DNA from: Paenibacillus agricola
Lineage (GTDB): Bacteria > Bacillota > Bacilli > Paenibacillales > NBRC-103111
Length of the DNA stretch: 64,000 bases
Assembly (NCBI RefSeq): GCF_011440305.1
Contig: NZ_JAAOIW010000005.1
Coordinates: 124,001 to 188,000 of the forward strand
Direction: 5' to 3'
Shown: one piece after another, positions 43,319 to 51,336 of the stretch
Layout of the letters: each line of letters starts with the position of its first letter
How positions within the stretch are numbered: position 1 is the stretch's first letter
Program-made: the position numbers and the translations under genes
Notes under the pieces: generated by a model
The model's input: only the letters and a program-made list of their open reading frames with translations
Database searches by the model: none
What the model was told of the DNA's origin: nothing

Positions 43319-43427
43319 CAAAGGGGAGTAGCTGTCACAATAAAGTCGTCATTACGGGTGTGAACCCCGGCTTTATTGGCAACATTACGTTGTTAGCAAG
43401 ACCTTTGCCTATTAGGTAAAGGTCTTT
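43319..43427 (+). promoter_or_regulatory. yybP-ykoY manganese riboswitch with expression platform
   Basis: CAAAGGGGAGTAGC opens the aptamer and is followed by TAAAGTCGTC, GTGTGAACCCCGGCTTTATTGGC and TTAGCAAGACC, the conserved order of the yybP-ykoY Mn2+-sensing leader. A terminator stem AGACCTTT / AAAGGTCT plus TTTT (43399-43427) is the expression platform. It lies directly upstream of a TerC-family gene, the usual partner. Bound Mn2+ should prevent this terminator from forming. Confidence 0.88.
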
Positions 43428-43439
43428 TCTGTTTTCATT

Positions 43440-43470
43440 GACCTTTACCATTGTGGTAGAGGTCGTTTTT
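43440..43470 (+). terminator. Second hairpin terminator downstream of the riboswitch
   Basis: GACCT-ACC and GGT-AGGTC pair and are followed by GTTTTT. Its 5' arm (GACCTTTACC) resembles part of the first terminator, so the two could be alternatives or act in series. Confidence 0.65.
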
Positions 43471-43506
43471 ATGTAGCAAAACTAGAGCAATGAGGAGATG
43501 GTCTGT

Positions 43507-44340
43507 ATGGAATGGTTAGATGGAGCTTTTTTCATGACACTTCTTAGTATTATCATGATCGATCTAGTGCTTGCTGGAGACAATGCTATCGTAATTGGTA
43601 TGGCAGCAAGAAATTTACCTAAGGAGCATCAGCGTAAAGCTATACTTTGGGGCACGGCTGGAGCGATCGGCATTCGGGTAGTAGCTACGTGGCTGGTCGT
43701 TTGGTTATTGGAAATACCGGCGTTGCTATTGGTGGGCGGTCTTATCCTGATCTGGATTGCTTACAAGCTGCTAGCTGATAAAAAAGATCACACCATCCAA
43801 GCCAAAAATCAATTATGGCCGGCTATCCAAACGATTGTGATCGCTGATGCCGTAATGGGCTTCGATAATGTAATCGCTGTGGCGGGGGCTTCCCATGGCA
43901 ACTTTGTGCTCGTTATGCTTGGACTCATTATCAGTATACCGATTGTAGTCTGGGGCAGTACGATATTCATTAAAGCCATGGAAAAATTCCCATGGATCCT
44001 GTATATAGGCTCAGGAGTGCTTGCATTCACAGCAGGAAAAATGCTGACGGATGATCCTTTGGTCAGTGGCTGGTTTGCCGATAATTCGATAATCAAATGG
44101 ACGCTCCTGGTATTGGTTACGGGCGGTGTTATCCTCGCGGGGTATCTCAAAAAAATGCAAGCCTCCCTCGTATCGATCAGTGCCCAAGGGCATTTGGCGA
44201 TGTCCATGGAAGTTGCCAAGGAGGCTGGAATCACTCTGGACGATAGCTTTATAGCCACTCATGACAAGAGTGGGCAGCTCGTTCTTATCAAAATGGATAG
44301 CTATAAAGGAGTTTTAGATAAGACGGCGAAACCCTTATAA
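43507..44340 (+). CDS. TerC-family (YkoY/MeeY-like) manganese exporter
   Basis: A 277-residue TerC-family membrane protein with about seven helices. IMIDLVLAGDNAIVIGMAARNLP and VIADAVMGFDNVIAVAGASHG are the paired acidic metal motifs of the family, and a soluble C-terminal tail of about 60 residues follows. Relatives export Mn2+ and metallate exoenzymes in Bacillus. The start is set at ATG 43507, 9 nt from GAGGAG; ATG 43498 touches that site. Control by the upstream yybP-ykoY leader is strongly implied. Confidence 0.93.
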   Translation: MEWLDGAFFMTLLSIIMIDLVLAGDNAIVIGMAARNLPKEHQRKAILWGTAGAIGIRVVATWLVVWLLEIPALLLVGGLILIWIAYKLLADKKDHTIQAKNQLWPAIQTIVIADAVMGFDNVIAVAGASHGNFVLVMLGLIISIPIVVWGSTIFIKAMEKFPWILYIGSGVLAFTAGKMLTDDPLVSGWFADNSIIKWTLLVLVTGGVILAGYLKKMQASLVSISAQGHLAMSMEVAKEAGITLDDSFIATHDKSGQLVLIKMDSYKGVLDKTAKPL

Positions 44341-44399
44341 GAGCAGGAGCATCCTACAAGGCGATGCGTGCGATTCCATCGTAAGAAGAGGTGATTCCT

Positions 44400-44585
44400 T
44401 TGAGCAATTCCGCTTCGATATTAACATTTATTATTGTTTCATTTTGCCTGGCCATGATCTTGATTTTCAAAAAAGATTCACTTCCCAGCAACATCAAACG
44501 TCCCCTTGCCATTTTGGCACTGGTGATGGTTACCTTCTCATTTACGTTGATTGTTTATAGCTTTTTTGTGATTCAGCAAAAATAA
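44400..44585 (+). CDS. Small two-helix membrane protein after terC
   Basis: A 61-residue protein with two hydrophobic helices (about residues 4-20 and 35-56) separated by the basic loop KKDSLPSNIKRP. The start is TTG 44400, 5 nt from GAGGTG; GTG 44391 overlaps that site. It follows terC by 59 bp on the same strand and so shares the riboswitch-controlled transcript. The function is unknown. Its TAA stop codon is the first three bases of a 212-bp palindromic element. Confidence 0.65.
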   Translation: MSNSASILTFIIVSFCLAMILIFKKDSLPSNIKRPLAILALVMVTFSFTLIVYSFFVIQQK

Positions 44586-44794
44586 AAGTCCGGTGAATAG
44601 GTTCCGCTGCGCGGCCAGGGTGTTCCTACGATTGCTGATATTCAGGGATTTTTTTAATTATATAAATAATTAGTGGTAAAAATCCCTGAACAGCATATGC
44701 TTTCGAAGTCGCTTTCTTACAGAAATCGTGTAGGCACCGCTTCACTATCTCCAGAACACCCTGGCCGCTCCGCTTGTTATTCACCGGACTTTTA
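44583..44794. repeat. 212-bp nested palindromic element with perfect 17-bp ends
   Basis: The ends are TAAAAGTCCGGTGAATA (44583-44599) and TATTCACCGGACTTTTA (44778-44794). Inside, GCGGCCAGGGTGTTC (44611-44625) pairs with GAACACCCTGGCCGC (44754-44768), and TTCAGGGATTTTT (44641-44653) pairs with AAAAATCCCTGAA (44678-44690); GCTG/CAGC and CTACGATT/AATCGTGTAG add more. All arms are in register, so the whole can fold into one long hairpin with a side branch near 44695-44735. It has no coding capacity and no evident target-site duplication. Confidence 0.85.
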
Positions 44795-44904
44795 ACATTT
44801 AAAGCGCGATCGCTCATCATTGTTTTACTTCGATACTGGTTTCTCTTATAATTAAACTACGATCCGGTCATACTAGTGGAAAATTACAGGGAGTGTAGAA
44901 CACT

Positions 44905-46803
44905 ATGCGTTTTTTCCCACTAATCATGACGGGTATTTTACTTACAGGTACGGTGTTCACCTCCCCGATGGCGGCGGAGAGCACCAAACCATCCAAATTA
45001 TTGAGGAGGCCTCCGATGAGTCAAGTTAAGCGTACAGATGTCCCCGTAGAACAACGCTGGAAGCTGGAAGATATTTTTGCTGACCAGCAGGCTTGGGACA
45101 AAGAATACAAGCAAGTCAAGGAAGCCTTGAAGAAAATCAGCGATTTCCAAGGTAAGCTGAATCAACCTGCCAGCATCAAGCAATGCTTCGAATTGGAAGA
45201 CACCATTTCCATACATATGGAACGTCTTTATGTATACGCGAATATGAAGCACCATGAAGATACGGCAGAGCCTACCTATCAAGCTTTATCTGACAAAGCC
45301 AAAAAGCTTAGCGTCGAAGCCGGTGAGGCCTCATCCTTCATATCTCCTGAAATATTAAGCTTATCTGATGAAGAGCTGCAAAAGCTGGTCAACGCTCCCG
45401 AGCTAAGCTTTTATAAACGGACCTTAACTGAAATGCTTCGTGAAAAAAAGCATATCCTTACCAAAGCCGAGGAAGCCTTACTGGCTCAAGTAGGCACTTT
45501 ATCTCAAGCACCTAATACCATTTTCAGTATGCTAAATAATGCGGATTTGAAATTTCCTAAGGTCACTGATGAACATGGCGAAGAAATCGAGCTGACCCAT
45601 GGACGTTATATCACGTTCCTTGAAAGCCGTAATCGTGAAGTGCGTAAAAACGCCTTCCAAGCTGTTTACGCTACCTATTCCAAAAACAAAAATACAATCG
45701 GCGCGACGCTGTCGGCGAATATTTCCAAGGATATTTTTTATTCCAAGGTTCGCAAATATCCGTCAGCCCTAGAAGCTTCTTTATACGGCGATAATATTGA
45801 TAAAGAGGTTTACACCAACCTCATCGATACGATTCATGAGTCCTTGCCCTTGATGCACCGTTATATGGAGCTTCGCAGAAAGCTGCTTAAGGTCGATGAG
45901 CTTCATATGTATGACCTGTTCGCCCCGCTTGTGGATGAATACAAGATGGAAATCACTTACGAACAAGCCCAAAAGATGGTTTCTGAAAGCTTAAAGCCGC
46001 TTGGCGAGGATTATTTGAATATTTTGCAAAAGGGTTTTAACGACCATTGGATCGATATTTATGAAAACGAAGGCAAGCGCAGTGGAGCCTACAGCTGGGG
46101 AGCTTATGGCACGCATCCGTATGTGCTGCTGAACCATAAAGATAATTTGAATAGCATGTTCACGCTCACTCATGAGATGGGCCATGCGATTCACTCCTAT
46201 TTATCGGATGAAAATCAAGAGTATCGTTTTGCCCAATATACGATTTTCTTGGCTGAAGTGGCTTCTACTTTGAATGAAGCGCTGCTTATGAACTATATGC
46301 TAAAAAAAGCAACCGACCCTAAGGAAAAAATGTACCTGTTGACCTACTACATGGATCAATTCAGGACTACCGTGTTCCGCCAAACCATGTTCGCCGAATT
46401 CGAGAAAATTACACATGAAAAGGCAGAGCAAGGCGAAGCGCTTACGCCTCAGGAGCTTAGCAAAATCTATTACGACCTCAACCTGCAATATTACGGCAAG
46501 GATATGGTTGTGGACCAGGATATTGAAGTAGAATGGGCACGTATTCCCCATTTCTATAACAGCTTTTATGTATACAAATATGCGACCGGGTTCTCCGCGG
46601 CAACCAGCTTTGCCAAGCAAATTCTCGATGAAGGCCAGCCTGCTGTGGATCGTTATCTGGGCTTCCTGAAAAGTGGCGGCAGTGATTACTCCATTAATAT
46701 CCTGCAGCGCGCTGGTGTGGATATGTCTACACCTGAGCCGATTAAACAGGCAATGGACGTATTTAAAGGCTTATTAGAGCAAATGGAGCAGTTAACAAAG
46801 TAA
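44905..46803 (+). CDS. pepF: Oligoendopeptidase F (M3B) with N-terminal signal-like extension
   Basis: A 632-residue M3-family zinc peptidase that cleaves oligopeptides. The zinc site is HEMGH (His423, Glu424, His427) with the third ligand Glu451 in FLAEVASTLNE. The first 26 residues (MRFFPLIMTGILLTGTVFTS, then PMAAES) look like a signal peptide, which PepF proteins normally lack. An internal ATG at 45016 (MSQVKRTDVPVEQRW) has a perfect GAGGAGG at 6 nt and matches the usual family start. The upstream ATG has GGGAG at 11 nt. Both starts may be used. It is followed by a strong terminator. Confidence 0.92.
   Translation: MRFFPLIMTGILLTGTVFTSPMAAESTKPSKLLRRPPMSQVKRTDVPVEQRWKLEDIFADQQAWDKEYKQVKEALKKISDFQGKLNQPASIKQCFELEDTISIHMERLYVYANMKHHEDTAEPTYQALSDKAKKLSVEAGEASSFISPEILSLSDEELQKLVNAPELSFYKRTLTEMLREKKHILTKAEEALLAQVGTLSQAPNTIFSMLNNADLKFPKVTDEHGEEIELTHGRYITFLESRNREVRKNAFQAVYATYSKNKNTIGATLSANISKDIFYSKVRKYPSALEASLYGDNIDKEVYTNLIDTIHESLPLMHRYMELRRKLLKVDELHMYDLFAPLVDEYKMEITYEQAQKMVSESLKPLGEDYLNILQKGFNDHWIDIYENEGKRSGAYSWGAYGTHPYVLLNHKDNLNSMFTLTHEMGHAIHSYLSDENQEYRFAQYTIFLAEVASTLNEALLMNYMLKKATDPKEKMYLLTYYMDQFRTTVFRQTMFAEFEKITHEKAEQGEALTPQELSKIYYDLNLQYYGKDMVVDQDIEVEWARIPHFYNSFYVYKYATGFSAATSFAKQILDEGQPAVDRYLGFLKSGGSDYSINILQRAGVDMSTPEPIKQAMDVFKGLLEQMEQLTK
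45003..45009 (+). promoter_or_regulatory. Internal Shine-Dalgarno in pepF
   Basis: GAGGAGG ends 6 nt before the in-frame ATG at 45016, codon 38 of the long pepF reading frame. It would direct synthesis of a cytosolic form. Confidence 0.65.
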
Positions 46804-46842
46804 AAAGAATGTAAGCATTCAAGCAAGCATAGATTGAAGAAA

Positions 46843-46900
46843 GCGACAAGCTTTGGCAATAGGCTGCAAACATCTTCCCATGTTCGCAGCCTTGTTGCTT
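46843..46900 (+). terminator. Terminator of pepF
   Basis: An inner stem GGCTGC-AACAT / ATGTT-GCAGCC and an outer stem AAGCGACAAG / CTTGTTGCTT enclose one another. The T-rich tail is weak but the stem is very stable. Confidence 0.7.
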
Positions 46901-46915
46901 ATATGGACGAAGCCA

Positions 46916-46974
46916 GTTGCTCCGCAAACTTTAAAGCAGATGCTTTCGAAGACAGTTTGCTCCGCAAACTTTAA
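46916..46974 (+). repeat. Direct repeat upstream of the LapA-like gene
   Basis: GTTGCTCCGCAAACTTTAA (46916-46934) recurs as GTTTGCTCCGCAAACTTTAA (46955-46974), about 40 bp apart. Each contains a small palindrome (GTTTGC/GCAAAC). The spacer holds ATGCTTTCGAAG, which also occurs inside the 212-bp palindrome at 44697-44708. Confidence 0.65.
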
Positions 46975-46985
46975 GGGGGATAGCA

Positions 46986-47327
46986 ATGAAGACGCAATGG
47001 ATTTTTATTAGCACTTTATTTTTCGGCTTGCTTACCGCTATTTTTGCTGCTATCAATGTCGAGCCTGTACAGGTTCATCTGCTTTTTGTTGATATGCAGT
47101 TGCCTTTGATCGTTATTATTTTGAGCTCTACTTTGCTTGGAGGCTTAATTATTGGCTCCATTGGCATGAGCAAGCAATACAAATTAAAGAAAACGATTAA
47201 GCAGCTTGAAAAACAGCTGAATGAAGCCCAAATGTCGCATGCCATGCCGCAAACGATGGTGCCGGCTGCTACGGCCTCTCCAGACTTCCCAGCTTCAGAC
47301 CCTCCTTCTACCTCGAATTTGTCATAG
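46986..47327 (+). CDS. LapA (DUF1049)-family membrane protein
   Basis: A 113-residue protein with two membrane helices (about 5-25 and 38-60) joined by the family phrase NVEPVQVHLLFVDMQLPL, then a coiled coil (KLKKTIKQLEKQLNEAQM) and a Pro/Ser/Thr-rich tail. This is the LapA/DUF1049 pattern, which in Gram-positives has no established role. AAGGGGGAT precedes the ATG. Confidence 0.85.
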   Translation: MKTQWIFISTLFFGLLTAIFAAINVEPVQVHLLFVDMQLPLIVIILSSTLLGGLIIGSIGMSKQYKLKKTIKQLEKQLNEAQMSHAMPQTMVPAATASPDFPASDPPSTSNLS

Positions 47328-47385
47328 GTGCTTTTGTGCAGAAGGCAATTGAATATTAGGGCTTCACTTAAAAGGATTGATTACG

Positions 47386-47416
47386 GCCGTTCCTATGCAA
47401 AGGACGGTTTTTTGTT
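47386..47416 (+). terminator. Terminator of the LapA-like gene
   Basis: CCGTTCC and GGACGG pair across an 8-nt loop and are followed by TTTTTT. Confidence 0.8.
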
Positions 47417-47514
47417 GTGTAATTTATTTCTGCAATCTGGAACATATTGGCTATCTCCTTCGTTAGAAGATTGAGCAAGCCATTGAACGAAATTGATTGG
47501 GGGAGGAATTCAAG

Positions 47515-50055
47515 ATGAAAAAAGCTTTGACTTTGGTATGTTTATTGGCATTTACTGTTTTTTCGTTTGGTGCTTCCGCACCATCCGCCGCGACGGAGAC
47601 CGGCTCCGATATCGGACTCAGTGTAAATGGACAAACCGTTACCTTCAGCTCCATGCCTTTATTGATCGATAACACGCTGATGGTTCCTTTACGCGATTTA
47701 TCGGAATCTTTGGGCGTAGCCGTTGATTGGGATGGCACTGCCCAATCCACCAAGGCCTCTAAAGGCGATCGCAAAATTACGTTAACGATCGATAGTGTTC
47801 AAGCCTCACGGGGAGATGCAGCAGTCAAGCTGGAAGCAGCCCCGCGTTTGCAAGACAGCAAGTTATTCGTGCCTCTTCGGTTTTTTAGCGAGTCCTTTGA
47901 TTTCAATGTCTATTGGGACGGCATGAATAAGTCGGTTGCCATCGTGGATGCTGACAAAAGCTTGCCTACCGTAGGCTCGTTGCAGAACCTGCAAGAGCTG
48001 TTCAAGGAATACGCAACGACGGGTGGTGGTGGCGGTGGCTCCGTAGTTGATGATAGCACAGTAAAACTCAAGAGCGGCATTACCGTAACTGACCAATCCG
48101 CGATGAAAGAAAGTGCATCCGCAAGCGCACCTTCAGCAGCGGCAGCTCCGGCTAGCACAGCAGCATCCAGCCCAACAGCTGCAAGCCCTGGATACTCGGG
48201 CACCAACGTGCAGGTTGAAGGTGTCGATGAGGCTGACATCATTAAAACAGATGGCGGTTATATTTATCAGGTGAACCGCAACCGGATCATTATTGCCGCA
48301 GCATATCCTGCTGACCAATTGAAGGTAACTCAAACTTTAACCTTCGAAGACACCAATTTTCGGGCCAAAGAGCTTTATATCGACGATAACCATATGGTTG
48401 TAATAGGAACCACATCCTATAGAAATTCGGATAAGGTTGTTCCGATGGATAAACAGGTTGCTCCTAGCCCGCAGCCTTCATCGGCTACAGCTTCACCGGC
48501 AATGTCTCCTTCTGTGATGCCCATACCGCCTGAAAGTACAAGAATCGCTGTTATGCCAATCGTGGTTTCCAAGCAAACGACCAAAGCGATCGTTTATGAG
48601 CTTGGCGATCGCACGCAAGTAAAAAAGCTGCGCGAAGTCGAGCTTGATGGCAATTATGTCTCCTCCCGCAAGGTTGGGGCCTCCCTTTACCTAGTGTCCA
48701 ATAAAGGATTTAATGTGTATCCGATGCTGCGTGGCGACGTGACACAGGCAGATAAAGAAGCTGCGATGATAGGCGCTATGCCATCCTATAAAGACTCAGC
48801 AGCGGGCGACGCCTTCACCAGTATCGGCTTTGAGGATATCCGCTACTTCCCGAATTCGGTGCAGCCGAATTATTTGATAATCGCCGGCTTCAACATTAAT
48901 CAGCCGGAGCAAAAGGTTCATGTATCCAGCTATCTCGGCTCCGGCCAACAAGTGTATGCCTCGCAAGGTCATTTGTATGTTACTACCAATGAATATTCAC
49001 CGATTGTCAACCAGCCTACTGAGGAGCCAGCAGGAGCGAACCTGAAGATGCGGATCATGACAATTTCAGGTGAAACGAACAGTGTTATTTATAAATTCGC
49101 GATGGACCAAGGAACCATTCGTTATACGGGGCGCGGTAAAGTGCCTGGTCGAACCATCAACCAGTTCGCAATGGATGAGCATAATGGCAACTTCCGCATA
49201 GCCACTACAACTGGCTTCGTAGGTGGAAGCGATGATTTCACCTCAAAAAACCATATGTATGTGTTAAACGAAGCGATGAGTGTTGTTGGCCAAATTGACG
49301 ATATCGCCCCAGGTGAGCAGATTTATTCGGTTCGTTATGCTGGCAACCGCGCTTATATGGTTACCTTCAAAACCGTCGATCCGCTGTTTGTTATCGACCT
49401 GCAGGAGCCACAGGCTCCAAAAATTTTGGGCAAGCTGAAAATCCCTGGCTACAGCAACTACTTGCACCCTTATGATGAAAACCATTTGATTGGCTTCGGT
49501 AAAGATGCAGTCGAGGTGTCAAGCGGTAGCAGCGCTAATGGTGTCCAACAAACCAGCGCTTATTACCAGGGCATGAAGATGGCCATGTTCGATGTTAGCG
49601 ATGTTACGAACCCGAAGGAGCTATTCGCTGAAAGCATTGGCGACCGTGGAACCGATTCTGAGCTGCTGCGTAACCATAAAGCGCTGCTCTTCTCTAAAGA
49701 AAAAAATATGCTCGCATTCCCTGTTACTTTAATGGAAACGAAAACCTCCCAAAGCTCCAATTCAAGTTCAAGCACTAAAGCTCCAGCAAACAGTGTGACC
49801 AGCTACGGTACTTTCACTTTCCAAGGCGCCTTTGTCTACAATGTCGATTTAGTTAATGGGTTTAAGCTTAAAGGCAAGATCACCCATTTATCGGAAACGG
49901 ATTACTTGAAATCCGGACAGGTGGCTTACAATGGAAATAGCTTTGTAAAGCGTATTCTCTACATCGGGAATACCCTTTACACGGCTTCCGAGCAAGTATT
50001 AAAGGCAACAGATATCACGTCGATGAACGATTTAAAATCGATCACTTTACCTTAA
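47515..50055 (+). CDS. Secreted copper-amine-oxidase-N plus beta-propeller protein
   Basis: An 846-residue exported protein. A signal peptide (about 1-25) leads to a Cu-amine-oxidase N-terminal-like domain (residues 30-145; GLSVNGQTVTF, MVPLRDLSESLG, KLFVPLRFFSESF), common in Paenibacillus exoproteins. A Gly/Ala/Ser linker follows, then from about 230 a beta-propeller domain (VQVEGVDEADIIKTDGGYIY is its hallmark) that runs to the C-terminus. It likely binds ligands or wall polymers; enzyme activity is not indicated. The ATG at 47515 has GGGGGAGG at 8 nt. A terminator follows. Confidence 0.88.
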   Translation: MKKALTLVCLLAFTVFSFGASAPSAATETGSDIGLSVNGQTVTFSSMPLLIDNTLMVPLRDLSESLGVAVDWDGTAQSTKASKGDRKITLTIDSVQASRGDAAVKLEAAPRLQDSKLFVPLRFFSESFDFNVYWDGMNKSVAIVDADKSLPTVGSLQNLQELFKEYATTGGGGGGSVVDDSTVKLKSGITVTDQSAMKESASASAPSAAAAPASTAASSPTAASPGYSGTNVQVEGVDEADIIKTDGGYIYQVNRNRIIIAAAYPADQLKVTQTLTFEDTNFRAKELYIDDNHMVVIGTTSYRNSDKVVPMDKQVAPSPQPSSATASPAMSPSVMPIPPESTRIAVMPIVVSKQTTKAIVYELGDRTQVKKLREVELDGNYVSSRKVGASLYLVSNKGFNVYPMLRGDVTQADKEAAMIGAMPSYKDSAAGDAFTSIGFEDIRYFPNSVQPNYLIIAGFNINQPEQKVHVSSYLGSGQQVYASQGHLYVTTNEYSPIVNQPTEEPAGANLKMRIMTISGETNSVIYKFAMDQGTIRYTGRGKVPGRTINQFAMDEHNGNFRIATTTGFVGGSDDFTSKNHMYVLNEAMSVVGQIDDIAPGEQIYSVRYAGNRAYMVTFKTVDPLFVIDLQEPQAPKILGKLKIPGYSNYLHPYDENHLIGFGKDAVEVSSGSSANGVQQTSAYYQGMKMAMFDVSDVTNPKELFAESIGDRGTDSELLRNHKALLFSKEKNMLAFPVTLMETKTSQSSNSSSSTKAPANSVTSYGTFTFQGAFVYNVDLVNGFKLKGKITHLSETDYLKSGQVAYNGNSFVKRILYIGNTLYTASEQVLKATDITSMNDLKSITLP

Positions 50056-50072
50056 GACGATTTTCCCATTAT

Positions 50073-50141
50073 AAAAAGAAACCCCGCTTCCTCCCTCCTG
50101 CATCACATGCAGCTGGTGTGGAATACGGGTTTCTTTTTTTT
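50073..50141 (+). terminator. Terminator of the beta-propeller gene
   Basis: AAAGAAACCCCG and CGGGTTTCTTT pair with a further small stem (CTGCATCACATGCAG) in the loop, followed by seven T residues. Confidence 0.8.
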
Positions 50142-50214
50142 GACACAAATAGCCCAGTTTCTCAATTCCTGCTTATTGTACAATAACAATAGTATAAAAA
50201 AGGAGGGTATTTCT

Positions 50215-50316
50215 GTGGTTACTGGGATTTTGGTTGGAGCTTTTATTATTATTGCCGGCATGCTGGGCTTATTAATTTGGGTACTAAGTAAAGCCTATTC
50301 ACATAAACACGAGTAA
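50215..50316 (+). CDS. YtzI-like single-helix membrane peptide (33 aa)
   Basis: A 33-residue peptide with one transmembrane helix and a basic C-terminal tail WVLSKAYSHKHE, which resembles the end of the B. subtilis YtzI family (SKAY followed by KH). The GTG start is 5-6 nt from AAAGGAGGG, a near-perfect ribosome binding site, which is the main support for the gene. The function is unknown. The upstream in-frame extension to 50107 runs through the terminator and is rejected. Confidence 0.65.
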   Translation: MVTGILVGAFIIIAGMLGLLIWVLSKAYSHKHE

Positions 50317-50362
50317 CACCAGATGATACGCTTTTGACTACACGCGGATTGACCACTTGCTT

Positions 50363-51217
50363 TTATATAAATAACTGGATGAAGGCTAAGCTTACGCCCC
50401 CGCCCACCAAGGAGCTTAATAAATTGACAGCATCGTTCGTCATGAATGATGCTCCACGAATACGAACCGCTTGCTGGTCCTGGCAATGGCGGTTTTTCTC
50501 GATTTCCTTGCCGCATACCGGACAGCGATACATCACCTGCCATACCGCTCCCAGCCAAGAATCGGACAAAGAGCCTGCCATACCGGCAAAAGCACCCATC
50601 AGCAGCATGCCTGCAAACCCCATTACAGCGGTTACCGTAACCGAACCAGCATATACCACTGATCCACCTTCCGGCGCTCCCCAGTACGTAAAGAGCCATC
50701 CTGCACCCCCTATAGCCATGCCGCCACATAAAGATGCCGTAAGGCCCATGCGCGTTATACCTCCAGAGGTACCAGCAGGCACCCTGCGTCCACTTACGAT
50801 GGAGCGTGGCTCAGCCCTGCTTAAGCCACCAATTTCCGTTGCCCACGTATCTGCATTTACCGCAGCCATAATACCTATATAGGCAACCCACCAAAGGGGA
50901 TCCGGCCATAGGCTATTTCCTATACACAGCAATACACCTATTCCCCCGTTAGCTGCTACCTGTCCGGCATCTCTCCGGCCTGATTTGGCATAGCTGCTCT
51001 CCACATCCGCTTTGCGCTTATGCTTCCATTTGGTTAAGAGTGAGGATGAAATAAAAAATAACAGTAACGTTCCATACCACGGCAAGCCGCCGAGCGCATA
51101 CAATACGCTTCCGACAATAATGGCTGCGATTGCTCCTGAGTTAGATAGCGACCTTTTGCGCCATGCCGCTGCTGCAATGATTGCGCTACATACCAAACCG
51201 ATGATCCAACTAGCCAT
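50363..51217 (-). CDS. DUF92 (TMEM19-like) membrane protein
   Basis: A 284-residue integral membrane protein with about seven hydrophobic segments. The DUF92 core is present: RKRSLSNSGAIAAIIVG, SSSLLTKWKHKRK, GRRDAGQVAANGG, AAVNADTWATEIGGLS and GAFAGMAGSLSDSWLGA. Near the C-terminus CPVCGKEIEKNRHC could be a small zinc knuckle, as in part of the family. The reaction is not known; some distant relatives are polyprenol or phytol kinases. It stands alone, divergent from the HD-GYP gene. Confidence 0.88.
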   Translation of the reverse strand: MASWIIGLVCSAIIAAAAWRKRSLSNSGAIAAIIVGSVLYALGGLPWYGTLLLFFISSSLLTKWKHKRKADVESSYAKSGRRDAGQVAANGGIGVLLCIGNSLWPDPLWWVAYIGIMAAVNADTWATEIGGLSRAEPRSIVSGRRVPAGTSGGITRMGLTASLCGGMAIGGAGWLFTYWGAPEGGSVVYAGSVTVTAVMGFAGMLLMGAFAGMAGSLSDSWLGAVWQVMYRCPVCGKEIEKNRHCQDQQAVRIRGASFMTNDAVNLLSSLVGGGVSLAFIQLFI

Positions 51218-51263
51218 TATTAAGCTCCTTCTCGCGATTTCGACCTATTTCTACAATAACTTA

Positions 51264-51292
51264 TTTACAGAACTATATCATTATAATATGAT
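51264..51292 (+). promoter_or_regulatory. Promoter of the GAF-HD-GYP gene
   Basis: TTTACA (51264-51269) and TATGAT (51287-51292) are 17 nt apart, 45 nt before the start codon. Confidence 0.55.
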
Positions 51293-51336
51293 TTTAATAG
51301 TTGGAAACATGTAATTCCCCCAAAGGAGGAAATCCC

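Noticed and set aside
44626-44820. Minus-strand ORF inside the palindromic element
   Set aside because: It is made of the inverted repeat arms and has no Shine-Dalgarno.
46916-46974. CRISPR-like spacing of two direct repeats
   Set aside because: Only two copies, a 20-bp spacer, and no cas genes in the window.
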